The notes under the pieces: generated by a model
Told to the model about the DNA's origin: nothing
Seen by the model: only the letters and a program-made list of their open reading frames with translations
Database searches by the model: none
NCBI GenBank assembly: GCA_020440605.1
Contig: JAGRNT010000009.1
Coordinates: 62,001 to 126,000 of the forward strand
Length of the DNA: 64,000 bases
DNA from: a bacterium
GTDB taxonomy: Bacteria > 4484-113 > JAFGCY01
Direction of reading: 5' to 3'
Made by a program: the position numbers and the translations under genes
Shown here: positions 26,764 through 33,950 of the stretch, piece after piece
How positions within the stretch are numbered: the stretch's first letter is position 1
Layout: each line of letters opens with the position of its first letter

Positions 26764-28248
26764 ATGAGTGATCGCGAGAAGATCAGAAGCAGGGTCTCCA
26801 GCCTGCGCCGTGTGCGGCGCATGCAGATCGTGCTGGAATACCTGATGGTGGGCATGTTCTGGGGAGCAATCCCCGCGGCACTGTTCATCCTGGCAACAAA
26901 GCTCTTCATCCTGCCCTTCGGAGAGACCACGCACTACCTGATCGCCGGGGGACTGGTGCTGGCCGGGATGCTGGCCTTCACCATACGCGGCGTGCTGCAC
27001 CGCCTGAGCGAGATCAGCGTTGCCAATGACATCGACGTCAGCCTCGGGACCCGCGAGCGGATCAGTTCCGCCCTGGCGCTGGACCAGGGCAAGCAGCGCA
27101 AGGATGCCTTCGTCAAGGCACTTGTGGCGGATGCCGCCGGCACCGTCGAGAAGCTGGAGATGAAGCAGGTCTATCCCTGGCGCGCGCCCCGCGCCTGGCG
27201 CATCGCCGTCCCGGCCCTGCTGCTGGCCGCGGGCCTGACCTTCGTACCGCAGCTCAACTGGCTGGTCTCCGACAGCGACCGGGCCGAGGCCAAGGTGGTC
27301 AACAATGAGGGCGAGAAGCTGCTCAAGCTGGCCCAGCAGACCGAGAAGAAGGCCGTGGAGGAAAAGGACGAGGTCCTCAAGGAAGCCAGCGAGGAGCTTG
27401 AGAAGAGCGGCCAGAAGCTGCGCAACAACAACCTGAACAAGAAGGAAGCCCTGAAGGAGCTGCAGCGGCTGACCCAGAAACTGGAGAGCCAGTCCCTTGA
27501 GCGCATTCCCGAGGGCCAGAAGGCCCTGATGAAGGAACTGGCCGAGGACCTGCAGAACGGCACGCAGACCCGCGAGCTGGGCGAAGCGCTTGAGAACATG
27601 GACTTCGGCAAGTTCAGCCAGCAGCTTGAGAAGATGCTCAGCGACATGAAGTCCGGCAAGCTCAGCCAGCAGCAGATGGAGTTCCTCGAGCAGCTGCAGA
27701 AGGCCCTGAGTGAAAGCCTGAAAAGTGAGGCCGCCGAGGGCGAGGGTGCCGAGGACCTCAAGCAGATGCTGGAGGACCTCAAGCAGGCCCTGCAGAATGA
27801 ACAGGAACTGCGCCAGATGATGCAGGATGCACTGGATGCCCTGCAGCAGGATATTGATAACGCCGCCCAGCAGCTTCAGCAGGGCGGGATGCAGCAGCAG
27901 AGCCAGCAACTCCAGCAGCTGATGCAGCAGATGCAACAGCAGATGCAGCAGCAGGGCATGGTCAGCCAGCAGAGTCTGCAGCAGATGCAGCAGGCGCTCC
28001 AGCAGGCCCAGCAGCAGGTCCAGCAGAACCAGCAGATGAGCCCGCAGCAGCAGCAGCAGGCGCAGCAGGCTCTGCAGCAGGCCCTGGACAACTTCCAGCA
28101 GCAGAATCAGCAGAATGGCCAGCAGGGTCAACAGGGCCAGCAGAGCCAGCAGAGCATCCAGGACATCAACCAGCAGATGCAGCAGAACCGCCAGGACATG
28201 GCTAACCAGATGCAGCAGGGCCAGCAGCAGATGTCGGGCGGCACTTGA
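26764..28248 (+). CDS. Gln-rich coiled-coil membrane protein (DUF4175-like), upstream part of a UGA-split frame
   Basis: 494 residues up to a TGA at 28246-28248. The N-terminus has two membrane segments (~28-47 and ~58-76) and a third at ~142-160 (IAVPALLLAAGLTFV). After this comes a long charged coiled coil and then a Gln/Met-rich low-complexity region (~370-490) made of QQMQQ-like units. The overall plan recalls DUF4175-type membrane proteins found near MoxR/Bat clusters in some diderms. GGGGAG precedes the ATG. The same frame continues past the TGA with clear coding character to 28815, so this may be only the first part of a 683-codon gene. Confidence 0.7.
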   Translation: MSDREKIRSRVSSLRRVRRMQIVLEYLMVGMFWGAIPAALFILATKLFILPFGETTHYLIAGGLVLAGMLAFTIRGVLHRLSEISVANDIDVSLGTRERISSALALDQGKQRKDAFVKALVADAAGTVEKLEMKQVYPWRAPRAWRIAVPALLLAAGLTFVPQLNWLVSDSDRAEAKVVNNEGEKLLKLAQQTEKKAVEEKDEVLKEASEELEKSGQKLRNNNLNKKEALKELQRLTQKLESQSLERIPEGQKALMKELAEDLQNGTQTRELGEALENMDFGKFSQQLEKMLSDMKSGKLSQQQMEFLEQLQKALSESLKSEAAEGEGAEDLKQMLEDLKQALQNEQELRQMMQDALDALQQDIDNAAQQLQQGGMQQQSQQLQQLMQQMQQQMQQQGMVSQQSLQQMQQALQQAQQQVQQNQQMSPQQQQQAQQALQQALDNFQQQNQQNGQQGQQGQQSQQSIQDINQQMQQNRQDMANQMQQGQQQMSGGT

Positions 28249-28269
28249 AGTGGTGGCAGCTGCGGTCAG

Positions 28270-28815
28270 TTGATCGCACAACTCAACTCCATGAAGCAGT
28301 CCTTCCAGTTCGGCCAGATGGCCCAGAGTGGCCAGGGTGGCAGCAGCGGCTGGGGTGTCGGCACCACGCCCTACGGCGTGACCGGTTCCGAATCCCAGGG
28401 CATGGCGGGCGACCCGAATCGCATGAACGGCAGTGATTCACTGATGGACACCGGCACCACGCAGTTTGACCAGTTCTACGATTCACAGGATCTGGCGCAC
28501 GGCGCCCACGATGAGCAGGTGCATGGCCAGTTCAACCAGGCAGCGCCGCCGAGCAAGGTGGAGGAGGTCAAGAGTGCCCCCGAGACCCAGCAGGCCCTGC
28601 GCGAGTTCGTGACTACGGTCGGTGCGGACAACATCGGTGACCAGCAGGCGATTGACACGCAGAACATCCCGCGTGACTACAAGGACCTGCACCGCAAGTA
28701 CTTCGACAACCTCAAGAAAGCCAGTGAGGAGAAGAAGGCGGCGGAGGAGAAAGCCGGCAAGCAGCCCTTCGAGGAGAAGCAGGAGGAGAAGCCTGCCAAG
28801 CCCAGCGGGGACTAA
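28270..28815 (+). CDS. Downstream part of the UGA-split DUF4175-like gene
   Basis: In the same frame as the preceding gene, following its TGA after seven sense codons that encode a Gly/Ser run with one Cys. The nominal TTG start at 28270 has no Shine-Dalgarno or promoter; ATG 28291 is not better. The sequence continues the Gln/Gly-rich style (QLIAQLNSMKQSF, GWGVGTTPYG) and ends with IPRDYKDLHRKYFDNLKK and a Lys/Glu tail, which looks like a natural C-terminus. It is followed 30 bases later by a strong terminator. Best read as the C-terminal third of the upstream protein, reached by recoding, or separated by a nonsense change or sequence error. Confidence 0.6.
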   Translation: MIAQLNSMKQSFQFGQMAQSGQGGSSGWGVGTTPYGVTGSESQGMAGDPNRMNGSDSLMDTGTTQFDQFYDSQDLAHGAHDEQVHGQFNQAAPPSKVEEVKSAPETQQALREFVTTVGADNIGDQQAIDTQNIPRDYKDLHRKYFDNLKKASEEKKAAEEKAGKQPFEEKQEEKPAKPSGD

Positions 28816-28844
28816 TCCGCCGTTACTGGCAATTTCGGAATCAG

Positions 28845-28871
28845 AAGGCCCCGCTACGGCAGGGCCTTTTT
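28845..28871 (+). terminator. Rho-independent terminator of the DUF4175-like gene
   Basis: Stem AAGGCCC / GGGCCTT followed by a run of T, 30 bases after the stop at 28815. Confidence 0.8.
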
Positions 28872-28902
28872 CATATGCCGGCGGATGTCAGACGGCCTGG
28901 GT

Positions 28903-28937
28903 GAGAAAACAAAACGGCCCCGCCATGGCGGGGCCTT
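28903..28937 (-). terminator. Rho-independent terminator of the lytic transglycosylase gene
   Basis: A GC-rich inverted repeat at 28916-28935 (GGCCCCGCC / GGCGGGGCC) followed on the minus strand by GTTTTGTTTTC. It faces the previous terminator, as expected between convergent genes. Confidence 0.8.
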
Positions 28938-28958
28938 GCATGTTCGCTGTCGGGGGCC

Positions 28959-29594
28959 TTACTTCCAGGCCTGGGCACTGACGAGCAGGATCTCGTCGTG
29001 GTAGTCGATCCGCTCCGGGATCTCCTCCAGCCCGCTCCAGTAGCTCATCACCTTGCGCTGGTAGGCGCTGCTGCGGATGCGCTGGCCGGTGTTGTAGTAG
29101 CTCAGCATGTACTGCGGGCTCTCACCGCCACGGCTGAGCACGATGGCGCCTGCGATCACGTTGTCCTCGAGATCGTAGAGGTCCAGCTCGAAACCGTACT
29201 TCTTCTGCAGGCTGCGGGCCCAGAAGGGCATCACCTGCATCATGCCGATTTCGCCGGAGCCGCCGCGCTTCACCTTGCCGGGGCTCTTCCAGTGGCGGCC
29301 GTGGCTCTCGGTACGGGCCACGCTCCAGAGCATCACGGGATCGGCTCCCGTCAGCTCCACCGCATTGTCGATCGCCGCCTCAACGCGGGCAGCGTATTCC
29401 TGATCGTCGGACAGTTCCTCTTGCAGGGCGATGCGCCAGGCATCACGGGGCTGCGAAATCTGCCAGTCGGCGGTTTCCATTGCGGCGCTGAACGCCGCGG
29501 CGTTGGTCTGCTGCGTAGCCTGCACCGCAAGTTCAGCCTGCGGCGCAGGCTGAAGTAACGGCATCAGGAGCGCCAGTATCTCCAGTATGAACAT
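28959..29594 (-). CDS. Soluble lytic transglycosylase (SLT domain)
   Basis: 211 residues. Cleaves peptidoglycan to 1,6-anhydro-muropeptides. A hydrophobic N-terminus (MFILEILALLMPLLQP) is a signal peptide or anchor. The catalytic Glu is E96 in VARTESHG, followed by the SLT motifs GEIGMMQVMPFWA and YMLSYYNTGQ. The domain ends near the C-terminus, so this is a minimal SLT protein. AGAGGAG lies about nine bases before the ATG. Confidence 0.88.
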   Translation of the reverse strand: MFILEILALLMPLLQPAPQAELAVQATQQTNAAAFSAAMETADWQISQPRDAWRIALQEELSDDQEYAARVEAAIDNAVELTGADPVMLWSVARTESHGRHWKSPGKVKRGGSGEIGMMQVMPFWARSLQKKYGFELDLYDLEDNVIAGAIVLSRGGESPQYMLSYYNTGQRIRSSAYQRKVMSYWSGLEEIPERIDYHDEILLVSAQAWK

Positions 29595-29858
29595 GATTCA
29601 ATAACTCCTCTGAGAAAGCGAAAACGGTGCCGCCGCCGCTGGGAAATCTCCCTGCGGAACGTGCACCCGTCTGTGAAGTGCAGTTTTATAGCACAGAAAA
29701 ACCGCACGAACCCCAAAAACGGCAGATATTTAACTTAACGAACCATAAGTACAAACCAGTGGGGTTATCCACAGAAGCCTGTCAGACGTGGCCAGGCCTG
29801 CCATCTGTTCGATCGCTTTACGTGGATTTAACTGAGATGGTCCTGCAGCAGGCTTGGA
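29595..29858. other. Intergenic region with one DnaA-box sequence
   Basis: Between the lytic transglycosylase start and the ABC permease stop. It holds a leader for the former and a single perfect TTATCCACA at 29765-29773. No cluster of boxes and no AT-rich unwinding element is seen, so it is not claimed as an origin. Confidence 0.4.
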
Positions 29859-30659
29859 TCAGTAGTGGGCGAGGGAGCCATCCCGCTTGGCCAGGCGTTC
29901 CATCGCGAGGAAGACCAGGCTGCCGATGATCGCAAAGGCCAGGGTATCCAGCAGCAGCATCCCGCACTGGCTCCAGTAGCTCTCAGGCAGGCTCTCAGAC
30001 TCCAGCAGGCTGCGCAGCAGCATGATGCCGCGCGTGAAGGGGAAGTGGCTGACCCAGCCCTGGACCGCGGGACTCAGTTTCGAAAGGTCCGAAAAAGCAG
30101 GAATGAACAGGCTGAACTGGATGATGCTGGAAAGCTGGCCGACGCGCTTCAGCACCAGTGAGAGGGCACCGAGCAGCAGGCCGAGCCCGGTGATGCCGGC
30201 GATGCTCAGTACGATCGCCACGATCCCGGGCAGAATGTCCGCTGCCTGGAAGGCCAGCCAGCGGCCGGTCAGCAGCTGCAGGGACAGACCAAGCAGCAGC
30301 ACCGTGAAGAATCCATATGTCAGCTTGACGAGCGCTCTGATCCAGAGTACGGGCAGGAAGGCCGGAGCGCAGATGAAGACCTGCTCGAGCGTGCCCTGGC
30401 GCGCTTCATTTTCCACATCCACGCTCATGGCATTCAGGGCGATGATCGCGAAGAACCACATGCAGTAGCCGATCATCAGCATTTCGGTGTTCTCGGTACT
30501 GATGCTGCCTCCTGCGATCTGCCGCGCCCCGAAGAAGATCCCCGCGAAGAACAGGAACATCACGAGCAGGCCGGTGCCGATCTCCATCGGATAGCGCAGC
30601 GCGGTGCGCAGCTCCCGCAGATACTCGGCCCGCAGCACCTTCAGCCAGCGTGTACTCAC
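29859..30659 (-). CDS. ABC-2 type transporter permease
   Basis: 266 residues with six predicted membrane spans (e.g. ELLVMFLFFAGIFFG, WFFAIIALNAMSV, VLLLGLSLQLL, IVAIVLSIAGITGLGLLLGAL, LLDTLAFAIIGSLVFLAM). The N-terminal LKVLRAEYLRELRTALRYP is the usual cytoplasmic entry of ABC-2 permeases. Its start overlaps the ATPase stop by four bases, so both belong to one exporter. Substrate unknown. Confidence 0.85.
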   Translation of the reverse strand: MSTRWLKVLRAEYLRELRTALRYPMEIGTGLLVMFLFFAGIFFGARQIAGGSISTENTEMLMIGYCMWFFAIIALNAMSVDVENEARQGTLEQVFICAPAFLPVLWIRALVKLTYGFFTVLLLGLSLQLLTGRWLAFQAADILPGIVAIVLSIAGITGLGLLLGALSLVLKRVGQLSSIIQFSLFIPAFSDLSKLSPAVQGWVSHFPFTRGIMLLRSLLESESLPESYWSQCGMLLLDTLAFAIIGSLVFLAMERLAKRDGSLAHY

Positions 30660-31612
30660 TCTCCTGCCTCCCGGCTGCCGTCGGTGACCTTCACGAAGAT
30701 CTCCTCCAGCGTAGGCTGCTCCTGGCTGAACTGCGTGAGCTGCACACGGTAGGCTGCCAGCAGTTCCATCAGCGGGTAGACGGCAAGGTTGTCAGGCATC
30801 CGGAAGCGCAGGCTGACCTGTCCAGGCCGCTGTTCCTCCAGTTCCTCATATTCATATTCCTGCAGGTCGCGCTGCACCATGCGGTAGGCCGGCTCATCCA
30901 TCCGCAGCACATAATCCCAGCGCTGGAACAGGTCGACGAGTGAATCGATGCTGTCCTCCAGCGCGATCCGGCCGGCCTTCATGATCCCGACGCGGCGGCA
31001 GATCGCCTGCGCCACCTCCATCTGGTGCGTGGTGACGATGATCGTCAGGCCGCGTTCCCGCACGAGCTGGCGCAACAGGCGCTGGATCGTCAGCGAGCTG
31101 CTCACGTCCAGGCCGAGCGTGGGCTCATCCAGCAGCAGCAGTTCCGGTTCACCCAGCAGAGCCAGCACCACGGCAAGCTTCTGCTGCATGCCGCGCGAGA
31201 GTGTCTGGGCCGGGCGATCGCGCTTGTCCGCCAGGCCGAACATCTCCAGCAGTTCATCCGCCTGGGGCCGCAGAGCATTCATGTAAACGCCCTTCAGTTC
31301 CCCGAAGTAGGCGATGTTCTCCCAGACGGACAGGCGCCAGTAGAGGTTGCGGCTGCCCTCCAGCACTGCACCGAGCTGCGGCCGGCGCTGCCAGGCGGGG
31401 AAGCTCACCCGGCCGGCATCCGGCATCACCAGTCCGGCGATCATCTTGATTGTCGTGGTCTTGCCTGCGCCGTTACTGCCCAGCAGCCCGAAGATTTCCC
31501 CCTGTGGAATGTTCAGCTCAAGGCCGTCCACAGCAAGCGTGCTCTGGCTATCCCAGGGCAGGCGCCGTTGGTAGCGTTTGCTGAGCCCTTCAATCTGTAC
31601 GGCCAGTGCCAT
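30656..31612 (-). CDS. ABC transporter ATP-binding protein (ABC-2 exporter)
   Basis: 318 residues. Walker A is GSNGAGKT (45-52), signature LSRGMQQKL, Walker B LLLLDEPTLGLD, and an H-loop in IIVTTHQMEVA. The C-terminal ~100 residues form the accessory domain common in NatA/CcmA-like exporters and end with TLEEIFVKVTDG. It is cotranscribed with the permease. GATAAT ends six bases before the ATG, so the operon may start with a leaderless mRNA. Confidence 0.9.
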   Translation of the reverse strand: MALAVQIEGLSKRYQRRLPWDSQSTLAVDGLELNIPQGEIFGLLGSNGAGKTTTIKMIAGLVMPDAGRVSFPAWQRRPQLGAVLEGSRNLYWRLSVWENIAYFGELKGVYMNALRPQADELLEMFGLADKRDRPAQTLSRGMQQKLAVVLALLGEPELLLLDEPTLGLDVSSSLTIQRLLRQLVRERGLTIIVTTHQMEVAQAICRRVGIMKAGRIALEDSIDSLVDLFQRWDYVLRMDEPAYRMVQRDLQEYEYEELEEQRPGQVSLRFRMPDNLAVYPLMELLAAYRVQLTQFSQEQPTLEEIFVKVTDGSREAGE

Positions 31613-31618
31613 CGCGCC

Positions 31619-31624
31619 ATTATC
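31619..31624 (-). promoter_or_regulatory. -10-like box before the ABC operon
   Basis: GATAAT on the minus strand, six bases before ATG 31612. The first base departs from T, but the spacing matches the other leaderless candidates. Confidence 0.4.
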
Positions 31625-31801
31625 CCACCCGCGGATCGCCGGTTGATCTTATGTATATATGTCTGTGATTTGTCCACCAACAATCCATCAAGAGTATGTC
31701 AATGAGTGAATTGCCGGTGGATAAGCCGCTGAGCGCCGTCCTGTGCTCTAGCTTTGTCAACAGCTAAGGTGAACGGAAATCAACGGAAGCGGCTGGAACT
31801 G

Positions 31802-32827
31802 CTACAGCAGACCCAGCAGGATGTCCAGTGTGCGCTGCAGTCCGCCACCGTCAATCAGGCGCATGCCGTTATGAATCAGCCGGCCACGCAGATGGTTGCC
31901 ACCCAGCAGTTCCATCAGCCGCCCCGCTGCGAGGTTGTGATCCAGCTCGTCCGGCCTGCTGCCGATGATGCAGCAGCCTGCGGCATTCAGCTTGCGGGCT
32001 GTGTCCAGCTGATGCGGGACGAGGGGCAGCACAAGCGGCGGGATCCCCAGGAATACGGCTTCGTAGAGCGTCAGTCCACCACTGACGATGCACATGTCAC
32101 AGGCACTCAGTAACTCATGGAAACCGTCAGTATCCGGATGCAGCTCAATGTCCAGTCCGTCCGGCAGCTGCAGTTCATCTGGAGCTGGCTTGACCAGCAC
32201 CCGTCCGCTGTAGCCCTGCTCAGCCAGCAGATTAAGCGCGAACTGCGTCTCGAGGAGCCGCGGTGTACCACCGAAACTGAGCATGATGCTGCGTACCGGC
32301 CCAGGTGTGCTCTCCACCCGATCCACAAGCTCAGTTGACATGGCCTGCAGACTTGCCTGGGCACCATAACGCAGCCTGAAGATTTCCGGAGAAAGCTGTA
32401 GATAGGTGATGCCGCTGTGGACTTCCGCCCGGCCGATGCGGCCATGCGCCGGTGCGATCTCAGACAGCAGGCTGCGTACAACCACATCTGCGGATTCAGT
32501 GGCTGGGCCGTAGTCATCCAGCAGCATGCTGCGGCGAGCAACGCGCGCGCAGTTGAACAGGAACTCCGCCGGGCTGTCCAGCCAGTCCACGAGCAGCAGA
32601 TCACATTCCGGCAGACTGTGTTCCATAGACAGCCAGTCCGCATAGGCAGCGTGTATCCCCTGGCCGCTGAGAAATGCATGTGCCTCAGTGCCGCTCTGGC
32701 AGCAGACGCTCAGTTCCAGTTCCCGGCCACAGGCAGCCAGTGCCTGATGCATCCAGACAGTCCTGTGCAGATGGCCCATACCGAATTCATGACAGCCACG
32801 TGTCAGCAGGCAGATCCTCTTCGCCAT
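31802..32827 (-). CDS. PseG/GT28-like nucleotide-sugar hydrolase or glycosyltransferase
   Basis: 341 residues, GT-B fold of the MurG/PseG type. The N-terminal CLLTRGCHEFGMGHLHRT carries the GxGHxxR motif, and DDYGP and SFGGTPRLL resemble PseG-like UDP-sugar hydrolases. The C-terminal donor-binding part reads MCIVSGGLTLYEAVFLGIPPLVLPL. Such proteins act in nonulosonic-acid or related cell-surface sugar synthesis; no pse or leg genes adjoin it. The frame extends to 32956, but ATG 32827 gives the correct N-terminus and is six bases after GATAAT. Confidence 0.65.
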   Translation of the reverse strand: MAKRICLLTRGCHEFGMGHLHRTVWMHQALAACGRELELSVCCQSGTEAHAFLSGQGIHAAYADWLSMEHSLPECDLLLVDWLDSPAEFLFNCARVARRSMLLDDYGPATESADVVVRSLLSEIAPAHGRIGRAEVHSGITYLQLSPEIFRLRYGAQASLQAMSTELVDRVESTPGPVRSIMLSFGGTPRLLETQFALNLLAEQGYSGRVLVKPAPDELQLPDGLDIELHPDTDGFHELLSACDMCIVSGGLTLYEAVFLGIPPLVLPLVPHQLDTARKLNAAGCCIIGSRPDELDHNLAAGRLMELLGGNHLRGRLIHNGMRLIDGGGLQRTLDILLGLL

Positions 32828-32833
32828 ACATAG

Positions 32834-32839
32834 ATTATC
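32834..32839 (-). promoter_or_regulatory. -10-like box in an 18-bp divergent intergenic region
   Basis: GATAAT (minus) six bases before ATG 32827. On the other strand GATTAT (32833-32838) lies seven bases before ATG 32846 of the divergent gene, so the two -10 elements overlap each other. Confidence 0.45.
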
Positions 32840-32845
32840 CGTGAT

Positions 32846-33499
32846 ATGTGGGACAATCCTTCGGTGGCCAACGGGAGCGGCTATGACAGACGGACGCGTA
32901 AACTGCTGCACCTGCTGCTGGGCTTTCCCGCGCTGCTGCTGCCCTTCATCCGCCATGACATAGCCCTGGTCTTCGTGATTGCGGCAGTGCTCTTCACATT
33001 CTGGCTAAGGGCGGACCGCTTCAGTTTCATCAACCGCCTGGCCAAGCCCAGTGACCGGGAGCTCAACAAGATGACCGGCTTCCAGGTCTACGCCATCGTG
33101 ATCCTGATTCTCGTGGCGATGATCCCGCTGCTCGACTACTACGATGTTGAGGGAACACGCTTTGCGATGTTCGGCTGGCTGGCAATGTCATGGGGTGACG
33201 GGCTCAGCGGCCTGCTCGGTCCCGGGCCGCGCGTGGCCCGCACCGTTCCCTGGAATGCCGACAAGACCTGGCTCGGGAGCCTTGGCGCGCTGCTCGGAAG
33301 TTTTGCCGCCGGGCTGGCCTGCTTTGCCGTGCCGCTGGCGGGCCTGATTCCACTGCCACTTCTGCAGGCCCTGCTGATGGCAGCAAGCATTTCCATGGTC
33401 GTGGCTGTGCTCGAATCGCTGCAGACCGGAATTGACGATAATTTCACCGTGGGCATCGGCAGCGCATTGACAGCGATTCTCATTAGCGGAATGCTCTGA
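32846..33499 (+). CDS. Dolichol/phytol-kinase-like CTP-dependent membrane kinase
   Basis: 217 residues, about seven membrane segments. RRTRKLLHLLLG, MSWGDGLSGLLGP, NADKTWLGSLGALLGSF and ESLQTGIDDNFTVGI match the pattern of the phytol/dolichol kinase and CdsA-related family, which use CTP to phosphorylate polyprenols or phytol. The physiological substrate is unknown. The start ATG 32846 is only 18 bases from the divergent PseG-like start; ATG 32882 is an alternative. Confidence 0.65.
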   Translation: MWDNPSVANGSGYDRRTRKLLHLLLGFPALLLPFIRHDIALVFVIAAVLFTFWLRADRFSFINRLAKPSDRELNKMTGFQVYAIVILILVAMIPLLDYYDVEGTRFAMFGWLAMSWGDGLSGLLGPGPRVARTVPWNADKTWLGSLGALLGSFAAGLACFAVPLAGLIPLPLLQALLMAASISMVVAVLESLQTGIDDNFTVGIGSALTAILISGML

Positions 33500-33585
33500 A
33501 ATAATGGGACGGCAGTAGGGTATTGAACCGTGGACTTCGCATGCGGCAGACCTGTGTGGATGGTGCCTGCGGAATCGGTGAATGT

Positions 33586-33615
33586 TATAATCCGCAATTG
33601 GATCAGCACAGGAGG
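33586..33615 (+). promoter_or_regulatory. Extended -10 promoter and Shine-Dalgarno of trxA
   Basis: TGTTATAAT gives an extended -10 (TATAAT at 33586-33591). AGGAGG at 33610-33615 lies five bases before GTG 33621. A clear leadered counter-example to the leaderless genes. Confidence 0.7.
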
Positions 33616-33620
33616 ATCAC

Positions 33621-33935
33621 GTGATCGATATCACTGAAGACATGTTTGACGACAAGGTAGTCAAGTCCAGCAAGCCGGTGCTTGTCGACTTCTCCGCCAC
33701 CTGGTGCCCGCCGTGCAAGATGCTGCACCCCGTCGTGGAGCGCATCAGCCTTGAGTTCAGCGACCAGCTCGACGTCTACGGTGTCGACACGGACAAGAAC
33801 CCCGGCCTCAGCCAGCAGTTCAACATCTCCGGAGTGCCGACCATGATCTTCTTCCGCGACGGCCAGGAGATCAAGAAGATCGTCGGGTTCCGCGATTACG
33901 ATAACCTCAAGCAGGAAGTGCAGGCGATCCTCTGA
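33621..33935 (+). CDS. trxA: Thioredoxin with WCPPC active site
   Basis: 104 residues, cytoplasmic dithiol-disulfide oxidoreductase. The redox centre is W28-C29-P30-P31-C32; most TrxA proteins have WCGPC. Pro instead of Gly is known in some thioredoxin-like proteins and should alter the redox potential. The cis-Pro loop (SGVPTMIFF) and the C-terminal KKIVGF are typical. GTG start with AGGAGG five bases upstream. Confidence 0.92.
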   Translation: MIDITEDMFDDKVVKSSKPVLVDFSATWCPPCKMLHPVVERISLEFSDQLDVYGVDTDKNPGLSQQFNISGVPTMIFFRDGQEIKKIVGFRDYDNLKQEVQAIL

Positions 33936-33950
33936 TCGCCTTGCGCCTAA

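Noticed and set aside
27840..28230. CAG-rich tract as a microsatellite or CRISPR-like array
   Set aside because: It encodes the low-complexity Gln/Met segment in frame; there is no regular unit length and no spacers.
26725..28281. Leu-rich minus-strand frame of 518 codons
   Set aside because: Antisense of the CAG/CTG-rich Gln repeat region; the Leu runs are a by-product of Gln codons.
26764..28815. Genome-wide UGA reassignment (as in SR1/Gracilibacteria)
   Set aside because: Several well-defined genes here end in TGA at the right place, for example the Rad50-like gene at 3607 and nnr at 5304.
29765..29773. Perfect DnaA box TTATCCACA, possible origin
   Set aside because: Only one box; no cluster, no AT-rich unwinding region and no dnaA or dnaN gene. 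A single match is expected by chance at this scale.
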